DNA of 64,000 nucleotides from Petrotoga mexicana DSM 14811 (GTDB lineage Bacteria > Thermotogota > Thermotogae > Petrotogales > Petrotogaceae). Below, one piece after another: positions 37,735-46,926 of the stretch. Made by a program: the position numbers and the translations under genes. Where the stretch lies: contig NZ_AZRN01000005.1 in assembly GCF_002895565.1 (NCBI RefSeq), forward strand, positions 33,380-97,379, read 5' to 3'. Every line of letters begins with the position of its first letter. Positions within the stretch are counted from its first letter, which is position 1. Below the pieces are notes generated by a model. The model was not told the DNA's origin, did no database searches, and was given only the letters and a program-made list of their open reading frames with translations.

Positions 37735-38862
37735 CTAATCAATATATTTTAGGTATCTTTCGTTTATACTATTATCTTCTATGATATTCGAATAGATTTT
37801 TGCAAAGTTTTTCAAACTGATATAATTATTTTTATCGTCTATTCTATACAGACCTGTTTTTAAAAGAAGATTATTGATTTTAACATCACTTAAGGAATTG
37901 TAGATGTATCCGAAAATCTTCGCATTATTTTCCAAAGATTGATTAATTTTATATAAATTATTAACTAAATAACGGCTTTTTAAACTATCGTCATCAATAG
38001 TGGATACATTATCAGTTATTAGAAAAGGAATGTAATATTTAGAAGAAAATCTTTTTATTACTTCATCAAGGTCATTAGCATTCTTCCCTTTTGAAAGTTC
38101 TTTTATTAAAGAAGTATATTCTTCTGAATTTGAAGTTAAATCATTGAAATTTATCCCAATAAAATCTATATCAGAGTTTTTAAAAGCCATGTTTTCAAAA
38201 AAAGGGCTTTCTCCTTTTACAATTACATCAATAAAGGAAAAAACAAAATCTAACTGTTCTTCTTCCTCAACATAAAATTCCTCGCTTACCGATACTTTAG
38301 CGTAAGGGTTAATACTTTTTATTATACGAACACTTTTATCGTAAAGATTGAAGAGATTTTGAACCGTTTCATGTAATGCGGTGTTATCAACATCTGCACC
38401 TTTAAAAAATCTTTTTTTTAGGTATTTTGCAGTATGATTCAAGATAATATAATATTGAACCTTGAATTTAAAAGTGGAGACAATCTTTTCTATAATTTCT
38501 ATAAATATCGAGATATTTTCTTCATTTTCTATATTATCAACAACTTCTTTTTTATTGTATGAAAGGAAATCAAAATCGACGAGGTTAACGATAGGTTCAA
38601 TTCCACTTTGACGTAGTTGCTCTATAAAGTTATCATACATAGCACAAGAATAAAAAGGATCAAGATATAACAAATCCCAATTTAGATTGAATCTAAAAGA
38701 ATTAATTTTCAACCTCTTAAGAAAAGATAATTGTTTGTTCAAGTTTTTTTCCGCATTTTCAAATATTTGTTGTTTCGATCCTTCCGTTGAATTTTCCAAA
38801 AAAGAAAAGAAAGGGGAGTTTACTCCCCACAAAAAAGATCTCGGAAAATTTACATTTTCCAC
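37735..38862 (-). CDS. GH1-fold protein lacking both catalytic glutamates
   Basis: A 375-residue protein with recognisable GH1 beta-glucosidase landmarks: FPRSFLWGVNSPFFSFLE near the start, SFRFNLNWDLLYL (56-68), YDNFIEQLRQSGIEPIVNLV (76-95), DFIGINF (233-239) and FGYIYNSLSD (317-326). The acid/base NEP has become NHT (142-144, Glu to His) and the nucleophile ITENG has become ITDNV (282-286, Glu to Asp). It is also ~70 residues shorter than the family. A GTG start at 38862 fits GAAGG eight bases upstream. It is the last gene of the MacAB-like operon, 14 bases after the permease. Probably a non-catalytic binding or scaffold protein; the role is unknown. Confidence 0.75.
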   Translation of the reverse strand: MENVNFPRSFLWGVNSPFFSFLENSTEGSKQQIFENAEKNLNKQLSFLKRLKINSFRFNLNWDLLYLDPFYSCAMYDNFIEQLRQSGIEPIVNLVDFDFLSYNKKEVVDNIENEENISIFIEIIEKIVSTFKFKVQYYIILNHTAKYLKKRFFKGADVDNTALHETVQNLFNLYDKSVRIIKSINPYAKVSVSEEFYVEEEEQLDFVFSFIDVIVKGESPFFENMAFKNSDIDFIGINFNDLTSNSEEYTSLIKELSKGKNANDLDEVIKRFSSKYYIPFLITDNVSTIDDDSLKSRYLVNNLYKINQSLENNAKIFGYIYNSLSDVKINNLLLKTGLYRIDDKNNYISLKNFAKIYSNIIEDNSINERYLKYID

Positions 38863-38876
38863 ATAAAACACCTTCT

Positions 38877-40085
38877 TTACTCGTATCTTAACGCTTCTAT
38901 TGGGCTCAACTTTGACGCTTGATTTGCTGGGTATATACCAAAGAATAAACCTATCGCCGCAGATACCCCGAAGGATAAAGCGATCGATTTCCACGTTATG
39001 ACGGCCGTTAATCCAAAAGCTCTACCAAAATATGCTATTAAACCTGAGAGAAGCCCACCTAATATCATACCTATTATACCAGCTACCACCGTTAAAACTA
39101 TACTCTCAACTAAAAATTCCATCAAAATCCTATGTCTTGTGGCTCCTATAGCCATCTTTATACCTATCTCTCTGGTTCTTTCTTTAACGGTGACGAGCAT
39201 AATATTCATTATTCCTATTCCGCCTACAACTAACGAAATTGCCGCTATTCCTACAAGTATCACATTCATAATACCAGTTATTTGATTAACAGCTTCTAAA
39301 ATAGCGTCTTGACTTAATATACTGTATTTATCAGAATCTCCAAATTTTCTATAAAGATAAAAGTCCGTCGCCATGGTTGCCAATTCTGCAGTATTCTCAT
39401 CTACTGCTGAAACAAAAATAGAGCTCGTCCTTCCATTCATGTGAAACAGCCTATAATCTGCTACTGTATGGGGGAGTATGATCATATCATCAACGTTAAA
39501 TAATAACCTTGTTCCGGTTTTTTCCAAAACTCCAACTATTTCAAAAGAAACCTTTCTACTACCAGAATTTCCACTTTGAATAACATTGATTCGTTCACCA
39601 ACAACATTTTGACGACCAAATAATTCATTAGCTATATTATAACCTATAACGGCAACCGACCTTAATTCTTCTTCGTCAGTTTCATCTAACCTTCTACCAT
39701 AAGCAATATTTAAGTTCATTATATCAAAAAAACTAGGCATAACTCCGAATACCGATCCGGAAATCGTTTCTCCAGCACTTTCAATGGTCAAATTTGAATT
39801 TAAAACACCTGTAGCATTCTTTACTTGTGGAACCATACTTTTAATGTTAATCGCATCCTGAAACTCCAGGGGCTGAGATGCAAATCTTGAATACACAGTG
39901 GAGTTAACCATAATAATGTTTGACCCAAGAGAAGAAACGGTGTTGTTTATTTCCTGCCTTGCTCCATCACCTATGGCTATTATCGTCATTACCGCACCAA
40001 CACCTATTATTATTCCCAACATTGAAAGAAACGTCCTCAACTTGTTAGAAAGCAATGATCTAATGGTCTCTTTAAGTATTTCCAA
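38877..40085 (-). CDS. MacB-type ABC transporter permease
   Basis: A 402-residue permease. One N-terminal membrane helix (KLRTFLSMLGIIIGVGAVMTIIAIG) precedes a ~220-residue extracytoplasmic domain, then three C-terminal helices with the FtsX-type GIGIMNIMLVTVKERTREIG. The family uses ATP hydrolysis at the membrane to drive extrusion of substrate from the periplasm through TolC (mechanotransmission). It overlaps the ATPase gene by 14 bases. Confidence 0.92.
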   Translation of the reverse strand: MEILKETIRSLLSNKLRTFLSMLGIIIGVGAVMTIIAIGDGARQEINNTVSSLGSNIIMVNSTVYSRFASQPLEFQDAINIKSMVPQVKNATGVLNSNLTIESAGETISGSVFGVMPSFFDIMNLNIAYGRRLDETDEEELRSVAVIGYNIANELFGRQNVVGERINVIQSGNSGSRKVSFEIVGVLEKTGTRLLFNVDDMIILPHTVADYRLFHMNGRTSSIFVSAVDENTAELATMATDFYLYRKFGDSDKYSILSQDAILEAVNQITGIMNVILVGIAAISLVVGGIGIMNIMLVTVKERTREIGIKMAIGATRHRILMEFLVESIVLTVVAGIIGMILGGLLSGLIAYFGRAFGLTAVITWKSIALSFGVSAAIGLFFGIYPANQASKLSPIEALRYE

Positions 40086-40767
40086 CTGTGTTCACCTCTA
40101 TCGACTGGATCCTTCCATCCAACAATCTAATCGTTTTTGATCCTTCATCTAACATTCTCATATCATGGGTGACGACAACTAGCGTTTTACCCATATCGTT
40201 CAACTTCCTAAATATTTGAAGAATTTCTTCTCCACTTTTAGTATCCAGGTTCCCCGTCGGTTCATCAGCTAAAAGAAAGGCTGGATCGTTAGCTAAAGCT
40301 CTTGCTATTGCTACCCTTTGTTGTTGCCCACCCGATAGTTGAGTTGGTTTATGATCTAACCTGTTACCGAGCCCTACTAACTCTAATTGTTCTTTTGCTA
40401 TCTCCCTTCTTTTTTTCTGAGGTACACCCGCATATATTAAAGGAAGTTCAACATTTTCCAATGCACTCAACTTTGGAAGTAAATTGAAACTTTGAAAAAC
40501 AAATCCTATCTTTTTGTTTCTTACCCTTGCTAATTCTCTATCTTTCATTTTGGACACTTCTACATTTTCAATGTATACCTGTCCTTTTGTAGGTTTATCC
40601 AGACAACCAAGAATTTGTAACAAAGTTGATTTACCGCTACCTGAAGGTCCGATTATGATGACATATTCACCATCTTCAACATTAAAAGAAACCCCGCGCA
40701 GTGCCTCAACTTTTACTTCTCCAACATCGTATATTTTCCATACATCTTTTAATTCCATTACTGCCAT
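40072..40767 (-). CDS. MacB-type ABC transporter ATP-binding protein
   Basis: A 231-residue nucleotide-binding subunit. Walker [14 protein letters not shown]-loop [11 protein letters not shown], signature [16 protein letters not shown], Walker [12 protein letters not shown] and switch His VVVTHD are intact. Separate ATPase and permease genes are the usual Gram-positive/Thermotogota arrangement of MacB. The ATG at 40767 overlaps the adaptor stop and has GGAGG nine bases upstream. Confidence 0.95.
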   Translation of the reverse strand: MAVMELKDVWKIYDVGEVKVEALRGVSFNVEDGEYVIIIGPSGSGKSTLLQILGCLDKPTKGQVYIENVEVSKMKDRELARVRNKKIGFVFQSFNLLPKLSALENVELPLIYAGVPQKKRREIAKEQLELVGLGNRLDHKPTQLSGGQQQRVAIARALANDPAFLLADEPTGNLDTKSGEEILQIFRKLNDMGKTLVVVTHDMRMLDEGSKTIRLLDGRIQSIEVNTVGNT

Positions 40768-41834
40768 CAAAATCCGCCTCCTCCAGGACCTTGAGGAACA
40801 GCGCCTGGAGCAACAGGTACTCCCATTGGAATACCATAATTTTGCATTATTCTTTGTGCTTCTTCTTGAGATGGCAATATCAAAACCTTATCTCCTGCTT
40901 TTAAACCCGCAGTTATTTCAACCATGCTATCCGTTTCTTTTCCAGTTTGTACTTGAACAGGTTCCATACCACCTTCTGCAGTCTTTTTGTATACTATTTT
41001 TGCCCCATCAACCCCTTCATGAATGGCATCTTTTGGTACAGCTACTGTGTTTTCCAATTTTAAGGTAACTATTTCTACATCGGCTGTCATACCGGGAATC
41101 AGGAGATTTTGAGGATTATCTTGTGTAAATTCAATTTCAATTGGTATAACAACTACCCCCATATCCGTTTGAGTAGTTGGACTAACCCATGTTATTACTC
41201 CTGGCTCTTCTAAATTCAAAGGATCTATTCTTATTGTTGCGTCCATGCCTTCATTTATAAGCGGGAAATCTATTTCATCAACCGCAGTTTCAACTTTTAT
41301 TGTGCTATTATCCACTATAGTTAATACGGCAGAAGTTGTTCCAACCATATCTCCCTTGGAAATATTTACTGTGTTTACTATCCCTGAAACAGGTGATTTT
41401 ATCTCAGTTTCTTCCAAATTCTTCTTTGCTTTTTCCAACTGTAACCTTTTTACTTCCTTCATCCGTTCACCTACGTTGGTTGATGATTCGTAATCATTTA
41501 AGGCATTCAAGTACGCTATCTGATAGTCAAGATCATCTATTTTAGCTAATATCTGACCTTCTTCAACCTCGTCTCCTTTTTCTACGTATACCTCAACTAT
41601 TTCTCCGGAAACTTTTGGGATCACTGATTCAATCTCAGCGGTTATATTTCCCACCACTTCTATCGAATCTCCTACGCCATCTGATTTTACCTCGTATTCT
41701 AAGTATATTGAAGGTAATCCACTTGTTTCAGAAGTTGTAGGTGAACTTTGCATTGGAAAAAATATTATCCCAACTATTACAACTATAGCTACTATCACTA
41801 TTGTCCATATCGTTATCTTTCCTCTTCTTTTCAA
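40767..41834 (-). CDS. MacA/HlyD-type periplasmic adaptor
   Basis: A 355-residue membrane-fusion protein. An N-terminal helix (IWTIVIVAIVVIVGIIFF) anchors it; two lipoyl half-motifs (GEIVEVYVEKGDEVEEGQIL and IKSPVSGIVNTVNISKGDMV) flank a short coiled hairpin, followed by a beta-barrel and the membrane-proximal domain. It should bridge MacB to TolC. The hairpin is only ~50 residues. The end is glycine- and proline-rich (PQGPGGGGF). TTG start overlaps the tolC stop. Confidence 0.92.
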   Translation of the reverse strand: MKRRGKITIWTIVIVAIVVIVGIIFFPMQSSPTTSETSGLPSIYLEYEVKSDGVGDSIEVVGNITAEIESVIPKVSGEIVEVYVEKGDEVEEGQILAKIDDLDYQIAYLNALNDYESSTNVGERMKEVKRLQLEKAKKNLEETEIKSPVSGIVNTVNISKGDMVGTTSAVLTIVDNSTIKVETAVDEIDFPLINEGMDATIRIDPLNLEEPGVITWVSPTTQTDMGVVVIPIEIEFTQDNPQNLLIPGMTADVEIVTLKLENTVAVPKDAIHEGVDGAKIVYKKTAEGGMEPVQVQTGKETDSMVEITAGLKAGDKVLILPSQEEAQRIMQNYGIPMGVPVAPGAVPQGPGGGGF

Positions 41835-43174
41835 TTTATATCACCCCATATGTCCACATAGTATTGCTGCATTATTCTTAATTCGTTTGTCAAAATATCG
41901 TTTTCCGTATTTTCACTGGCTAATTGTGCCCTTCTCAACGCTATTTCTGATAATTTTAATTCCTCTTTGGTTATGTATCCTTGGCTATTTAATTCATTGT
42001 TTCTATTGTAATCTTCCATCGCGTTTTCTAAATCTATTTGTTTTATTTTAACGTCATAATTCAAAGTTCTTCTGGTTGTTTCCAAATTTCTTATCGCATT
42101 TTCCGCTTCTAACATACTTTCATCGTACGTCAAAGCGGCAACGTTTGTTTTCATAGTATCAGACGCCAACTTTCTTTCTCCTTTATCTAATATAGCTAAT
42201 TGAAATCCTACGCTTATACTCACTTTTTCAAACAATTCATCCGTTTCTTTAAATGGATTCATAGACACACTTATCGTATTGAAAGGCAAGTAAGGAATGA
42301 ACCAGAAATTACTTTCTATTTCAGATGCCTCTTCTTGAAGTTGTAACGATTTTAAATCTAGCCTTTCTTCAATATTTATTGGATAGTTTTGATTCTCATT
42401 TATTATTCTTTCTACCGTATCCTTTGTTTGGTTGTATAGTTCATCTGTGTATTCAAAGTATTCTAAGGGTGCATTGCTTGCTCTTAAAGTTTCTAAATTC
42501 TTTTGAGCAGTAAGTATCTGTTTTTCTAAGTTTTCTTTTTCGTCTTCATCGGTTGATAAATTGTACTGTTGGTTCAGTATTTCTATTTCGTCTTCGTACG
42601 TCTGAATCATCTCTTCGTTGTAATATCTGGTGAATACATCTTCGATCGTGGTTATGAGTTCATTCGTTTGAGCCATGTAGTATTTAGAGAGTGCATCGTA
42701 GTAACTGCTTTCTGTTTTCAACCTTTCCGCCCTGTCAATTATTGTTAGATCACGTGATAAAGAGATTGATATATCTGATTCGTCAGGAGTGTCTATCGTC
42801 CATTCATCTGTATTTAAAGTAAAAGGAAACGAGGCACCTACCTGTGCTCCCCATACTTCTAAGAAGTTTACGTCTAAAGAAATCTCGTAACCTTCCAGTT
42901 TTCCTTCCCCTCCAAAAACCAACCCACCAACGATTGTTTCTTTTCCAAATGGATCTATCCCTGTTTTCACTGTATCAACAGATATTCCCAAATATGGAAC
43001 AAAGAAGTTGTCTATTTTGTTCATCTCTAATTGTGCGCTTCTTAAGCTCAACTCCGCTTGGGTATAGGCTGAACTTTTCTCTAAGTTTTGTTGGTATAAC
43101 TCTTCGAACGTCATCCCAAATATGCTCAGGATTCCTACGAGAAGGGTTATTACTAAAACTATAAGTTTTTTCAC
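41831..43174 (-). CDS. TolC-family outer-membrane efflux protein, longer paralogue
   Basis: A 447-residue protein with a signal peptide (MKKLIVLVITLLVGILSIFG) and TolC-like helical repeats (LRSAQLEMNKID; LEAENAIRNLETTRRTLNYD; SEIALRRAQLASENTENDIL). Such proteins form the outer-membrane tunnel of tripartite pumps. GTG start with GGAGG seven bases upstream, overlapping the stop of the second paralogue. Confidence 0.85.
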   Translation of the reverse strand: MKKLIVLVITLLVGILSIFGMTFEELYQQNLEKSSAYTQAELSLRSAQLEMNKIDNFFVPYLGISVDTVKTGIDPFGKETIVGGLVFGGEGKLEGYEISLDVNFLEVWGAQVGASFPFTLNTDEWTIDTPDESDISISLSRDLTIIDRAERLKTESSYYDALSKYYMAQTNELITTIEDVFTRYYNEEMIQTYEDEIEILNQQYNLSTDEDEKENLEKQILTAQKNLETLRASNAPLEYFEYTDELYNQTKDTVERIINENQNYPINIEERLDLKSLQLQEEASEIESNFWFIPYLPFNTISVSMNPFKETDELFEKVSISVGFQLAILDKGERKLASDTMKTNVAALTYDESMLEAENAIRNLETTRRTLNYDVKIKQIDLENAMEDYNRNNELNSQGYITKEELKLSEIALRRAQLASENTENDILTNELRIMQQYYVDIWGDIN

Positions 43175-44172
43175 AATCCTACCTCCTCAAGGCTCCTTCC
43201 TGTGTCTATTATGTAGTTGATATATGCTTTTATGTAACTTCTTACACTTTCATAATAATTCTTTTGTGTTGTTAGATAGTTTATATTCGCAGTGTTTAAC
43301 TCCAATTCAGATACCAATCCTTTGTTGAATCTATCCTTTGTGTCGTTATATGTGCTTTGAGCTAAGTTCATTCTTTCTTCTGAATTTTTCAAACTTTTGT
43401 AAAGGGTTTCGATACTATTTTTTGTTGTTTTGTGTGCTTCGATCAATGTATCTTGAGTGTCTTGCAAACTTAAGATATTTTTTTGGTGTGTTAACTCCGC
43501 TATCCTTTTTTCATAAGATGATGCGTTGGCAGGTAAGTTGTTGAGATCGTATTGTGAAATATCTACGTTTATTTGTGCCATTTTTAGATTGTAGTTGTTG
43601 TTTAAATATTCCTCATCACTTACGAATATACCTTCATACGTTGGAACATTTATCTCTATTTGGCTGTAATCTCCTTCGTATAATTCTTTTAAGTTGTCTT
43701 TGGCGGTTTCTAAATTTAATTGTGCACTTTCCAAATTGTTTTGTGCATCACTTACATCAAGTTCAGAACTTTTAAGGTCGTCTTCTGAGATCAAGCCATT
43801 GTTGAACAATTCAGTGTTGTTGTCGTAGGTTATCTGTGCGTTTTTTAACTGCAAATCAGCTGTTTTTACGTTGATTTCTTCTACGTAAACATCCAAAACT
43901 CTGTCTACTATGTCACCGTAGTAATCTTTCATAGAGGTATTGTAGTTTGAAAGACCTGAGTAATAACTTAATTCCCCACTTAATTCTAACTTCCTGTTCG
44001 TTGCCTCTATCTTAGCCTTGTTGTAATCGAGGTTAGTCTTTTCGAGATCAAGCTGTGCGGTTTTGTATATGGTACTACTCGCTTTGGCTGTATCAAACAC
44101 CTCTGTTAAACCTGCTGAAAACATCCCCGTCACTAAAAACAGTGTAAATGCTATCAATACTACTTTCTTCAT
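43171..44172 (-). CDS. TolC-family protein, shorter paralogue
   Basis: A 333-residue protein with a signal peptide and two similar coiled-coil halves (AQITYDNNTELFNNGLISED, LKSSELDVSDAQNNLESAQL; AQSTYNDTKDRFNKGLVSEL, ELNTANINYLTTQKNYYESV). This internal duplication is the TolC hallmark, but the length is ~100 residues below a full TolC protomer. It is the first gene of the exporter operon; GGAGG precedes the ATG and a double G-rich repeat lies 61 nt upstream. Confidence 0.82.
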   Translation of the reverse strand: MKKVVLIAFTLFLVTGMFSAGLTEVFDTAKASSTIYKTAQLDLEKTNLDYNKAKIEATNRKLELSGELSYYSGLSNYNTSMKDYYGDIVDRVLDVYVEEINVKTADLQLKNAQITYDNNTELFNNGLISEDDLKSSELDVSDAQNNLESAQLNLETAKDNLKELYEGDYSQIEINVPTYEGIFVSDEEYLNNNYNLKMAQINVDISQYDLNNLPANASSYEKRIAELTHQKNILSLQDTQDTLIEAHKTTKNSIETLYKSLKNSEERMNLAQSTYNDTKDRFNKGLVSELELNTANINYLTTQKNYYESVRSYIKAYINYIIDTGRSLEEVGL

Positions 44173-44233
44173 CGTTTTTCCTCCTTTGGTTGTTTTTTAT
44201 AATATTTTTAAAAACTCTAAAACTTTTTATTTT

Positions 44234-44305
44234 GCTCCCCTTCGCCCCACAGCCCACCCATCAGGAAGGGTGGAAGGATTTGCCCCTTCGTCCCCTGCCC
44301 ACCCC
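44234..44305 (-). repeat. Two G-rich repeat cores upstream of the exporter operon
   Basis: On the minus strand, two consecutive cores (44305-44282 and 44259-44234) each contain four G-runs of three or four, separated by 1-5 bases, joined by CAAATCCTTCCACCC. They are in sense orientation to the TolC gene starting at 44172. A TTTTAGAGTTTTTAAAA stretch (44223-44206) follows, like that before rpsS. The rest of the 386-base gap to ftsH is A/T-rich apart from the palindrome described next. Confidence 0.8.
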
Positions 44306-44473
44306 TTCCTCTGTTATTTTTTAAAATAATAAATTCACAAATACCTTTTTAGTATATAATTTTTCACTTAAATATAGCTTAAAAAATTCATTTTTTTGAA
44401 TATAATGTATTCTTTAACAGTCTCTAATAGTAGACAATTTCTTTCTTCAAATGCTAGTACAAGAAAAATTTTT

Positions 44474-44497
44474 TTATAACATTTGCAAATGTTATAA
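44474..44497. promoter_or_regulatory. 24-bp perfect palindrome upstream of ftsH
   Basis: A perfect inverted repeat with half-site TTATAACATTTG and no spacer, centred at 44485/44486, 62 bases before the ftsH start. It covers TTGCAA (44483-44488), a possible -35, with TATAAA or TAAAAT 15-17 bases downstream; alternatively TATAAT (44493-44498) is a -10 in its right arm. It is A/T-rich with no T-run beyond, so an operator is more likely than a terminator. It matches no regulator site I know with confidence (not CIRCE). Confidence 0.55.
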
Positions 44498-44558
44498 TAT
44501 TATTATAAAATATGATATACGAAAGATATAAAATTATTTTTACAAAAAGGAGGCTTTT

Positions 44559-46451
44559 ATGAATAACAATCCAAACAGAAGAGGTTCTCTATTTGGACCG
44601 CTTTTTATATATTTCATTCTAGCTATGCTTATTTTTATGAGTATTTCTCAGTTGAATACCTCCAACATAACTGAGATAAGTTACACCGATCTGGTGAATT
44701 TAATAAATCAAGATACGATCATAAGTTTACAGATCGATACAAGTGGTTTAATCCAAGCAAAAGCCAAAAACGGACAGCTTTTTCAAGTTTACGCCCCAAC
44801 TTTGCTTATGGATCAAGCTTATGTAAGGGCATTGGCAAATGATGGCATTAAGATTGAGTATATTCAAAACACCGGGGCAAGTTGGTGGGTTACTATGCTT
44901 ATCTATATGTTACCATTAATAATACTAATGTTTTTTTGGTTTTGGATGTTCAGAAGATCCGGAACAGGGGAGGGGATACCTGGAGCTAATTATAGGAGAA
45001 ACCCTGCTAAAAGATATGATGCTAGAAAAAATAAAATTACTTTCAATGACGTAGCTGGAATCGACGAAGTTAAAGAAGAGTTAGAAGATATAGTTAATTT
45101 TCTAAAAGATCCTAAAAACTTTAGTGCCTTGGGAGCAAAAATGCCTAAAGGTGTCCTCTTGGCAGGACCTCCGGGCACCGGAAAGACTTTGGTAGCTAGA
45201 GCTGTTGCAGGAGAGGCTAATGTGCCATTTTATTTTATGTCAGGTTCTGATTTCGTTGAATTATTTGTAGGTGTGGGAGCAGCCAGAGTCAGAGACCTTT
45301 TTAAAGAAGCAAAAGAGAATAGTCCTGCAATAATTTTCATCGACGAACTGGATGCCGTTGGAAGGCAAAGAGGAACAGGTTTAGGTGGAGGTCATGACGA
45401 AAGGGAGCAAACTTTGAACGCTTTATTAGTTGAAATGGACGGCTTTGATCCCCGAGAAGGTATAGTAGTGATGGCCGCAACAAATAGACCAGACATCTTA
45501 GATAAAGCACTCTTAAGACCTGGAAGGTTCGACAAAAAAATATTCTTAGATGTACCTGATTTAAGGGCGAGAGAGGAAATTATAAAGATTCATCTAAGAG
45601 GGAAAAAAATCGCAGACGATATAGACGTTAAAAGTTTGGCTCGAAGTACCCCTGGTTTCGTAGGTGCTGATTTAGAAAATATGGTAAATGAAGCAGCTCT
45701 ACTAGCAGCGAGAGACAACAGAGATCACATAACTAACGATGATTTCCAGGAGGCAATAGAAAGGGTGATTGTGGGTCCCGCTCGTAAATCACGAAAAATA
45801 ACCCCCAAAGAGAAAAAAGTTATCACCTATCACGAATTGGGCCATGCTTTTTTAGGTTATCTTTTACCTTACGCAGATCCTGTTCACAAAATCACCATAG
45901 TTCCTCGTGGACAAGCGGCTTTAGGTTACACTATGCAACTTCCAACCGAAGACAGGTTTTTAATCACAGAACCAGAAATAAAGGATAAAATAGTCGGTAT
46001 GTTAGGCGGAAGAGCGGCCGAAGAGATTGTATTCAATGAAATCACAACAGGAGCAGGAAACGATTTAAAGAGAGCTACAGAGCTAGTAAGGGAAATGGTT
46101 GCCCAATTAGGTATGAGTGAAAAGATTGGACCCATCGCATGGGGTGAAGAAGAAGGAGAAATCTTTTTGGGAAGAGAAATAACTAGAATGAAGAATTTTT
46201 CCCAAGAGACGGCTAAAGAAATAGATTCAGAGATCAAAAACTTTATTCTTAGCAGTTATGAAAAAGCTAAGAACTTACTGTTAGAAAATAGAAAACGACT
46301 TGACCTTTTAGCCATTTATCTCTATAATAAAGAGAATATCTCTGGAAAAGAGTTTAAAAAAATGATGGAAATGGATATTGACGAGCTTAATGATTACGTT
46401 TTAAAAGACAAAGATGTAAAAGAAACAAACCTTTTTTTATCGTATGCCTAA
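44559..46451 (+). CDS. ftsH: ATP-dependent zinc metalloprotease FtsH
   Basis: A 630-residue membrane AAA protease. Two N-terminal helices flank a ~75-residue extracytoplasmic domain; then come Walker A GPPGTGKT, Walker [12 protein letters not shown], the SRH ([20 protein letters not shown]), zinc site HELGH (more often HEAGH) and the third ligand in [11 protein letters not shown]. It degrades membrane and regulatory proteins. GGAGG lies five bases before the ATG. A CsoR-type regulator gene follows 36 bases downstream. Confidence 0.96.
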   Translation: MNNNPNRRGSLFGPLFIYFILAMLIFMSISQLNTSNITEISYTDLVNLINQDTIISLQIDTSGLIQAKAKNGQLFQVYAPTLLMDQAYVRALANDGIKIEYIQNTGASWWVTMLIYMLPLIILMFFWFWMFRRSGTGEGIPGANYRRNPAKRYDARKNKITFNDVAGIDEVKEELEDIVNFLKDPKNFSALGAKMPKGVLLAGPPGTGKTLVARAVAGEANVPFYFMSGSDFVELFVGVGAARVRDLFKEAKENSPAIIFIDELDAVGRQRGTGLGGGHDEREQTLNALLVEMDGFDPREGIVVMAATNRPDILDKALLRPGRFDKKIFLDVPDLRAREEIIKIHLRGKKIADDIDVKSLARSTPGFVGADLENMVNEAALLAARDNRDHITNDDFQEAIERVIVGPARKSRKITPKEKKVITYHELGHAFLGYLLPYADPVHKITIVPRGQAALGYTMQLPTEDRFLITEPEIKDKIVGMLGGRAAEEIVFNEITTGAGNDLKRATELVREMVAQLGMSEKIGPIAWGEEEGEIFLGREITRMKNFSQETAKEIDSEIKNFILSSYEKAKNLLLENRKRLDLLAIYLYNKENISGKEFKKMMEMDIDELNDYVLKDKDVKETNLFLSYA

Positions 46452-46487
46452 AATATAACAAAGATCTTAACTTAAAGAGGTGTATCC

Positions 46488-46757
46488 ATGTCTTCAAACT
46501 ACAACAAAGATAATTTAATCAGGCGATTGAAAAGAATAGAAGGTCAAGTTAGGGGCCTTCAAAAAATGTTGGAAGAAGAAAGAAGATGTGCAGATATATT
46601 AACACAGTTATCTGCGGTGAAAGGAGCTTTAAATAAAACCGCTGAAGAAATAATGAAAGGTTATACAAAAAGCTGTATATTAGAATATGAAGAAACAGGA
46701 AACGAAAAGATGCTAGACGAATTAATACAAGTTTTATCAAAATTTAGAGAAATATGA
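46488..46757 (+). CDS. CsoR/CstR-family (DUF156) transcriptional regulator
   Basis: An 89-residue all-helical regulator: LIRRLKRIEGQVRGLQKMLE is the DNA-binding signature. C34 (RRCADIL) and C63 (KSCILE) occupy the two cysteine positions, 29 apart as in the family. The copper sensor's His ligand, four residues before the second Cys, is Tyr59 here, so the C-H-C copper site is incomplete; this resembles persulfide sensors (CstR) more. No copper or sulfur gene is adjacent. It is probably co-transcribed with ftsH. Confidence 0.85.
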   Translation: MSSNYNKDNLIRRLKRIEGQVRGLQKMLEEERRCADILTQLSAVKGALNKTAEEIMKGYTKSCILEYEETGNEKMLDELIQVLSKFREI

Positions 46758-46813
46758 TTGTAGAGAGGAGAAATAATAAAAATTCTTTTATCTTTATAAG
46801 CTGGTAGCAGGGT

Positions 46814-46883
46814 CTAAGGAACTGCAGATCCCTTCCTTAGAAGGGTGGGGAGCGGGGCGAGGGGGCTCTAAAACAAGTTTTAG
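46814..46883 (+). repeat. G-rich repeat with two hairpins upstream of ctpA
   Basis: A hairpin CTAAGGAA/TTCCTTAG (46814-46840) precedes a core of four G-runs separated by 1, 3 and 3 bases (46843-46865), followed by CTAAAAC-AA-GTTTTAG (about 46868-46883). In sense orientation to ctpA, 61 nt from its start. It fills most of the 169-base gap after the regulator gene. Confidence 0.78.
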
Positions 46884-46926
46884 TCTAAAATAACCATATA
46901 AATTTTTTTATCAAGGAGAGACTTAG

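Noticed and set aside
5242..46865. G-rich repeats as insertion sequences
   Set aside because: No transposase, no terminal inverted repeats or target duplications were seen, and orientation follows transcription.
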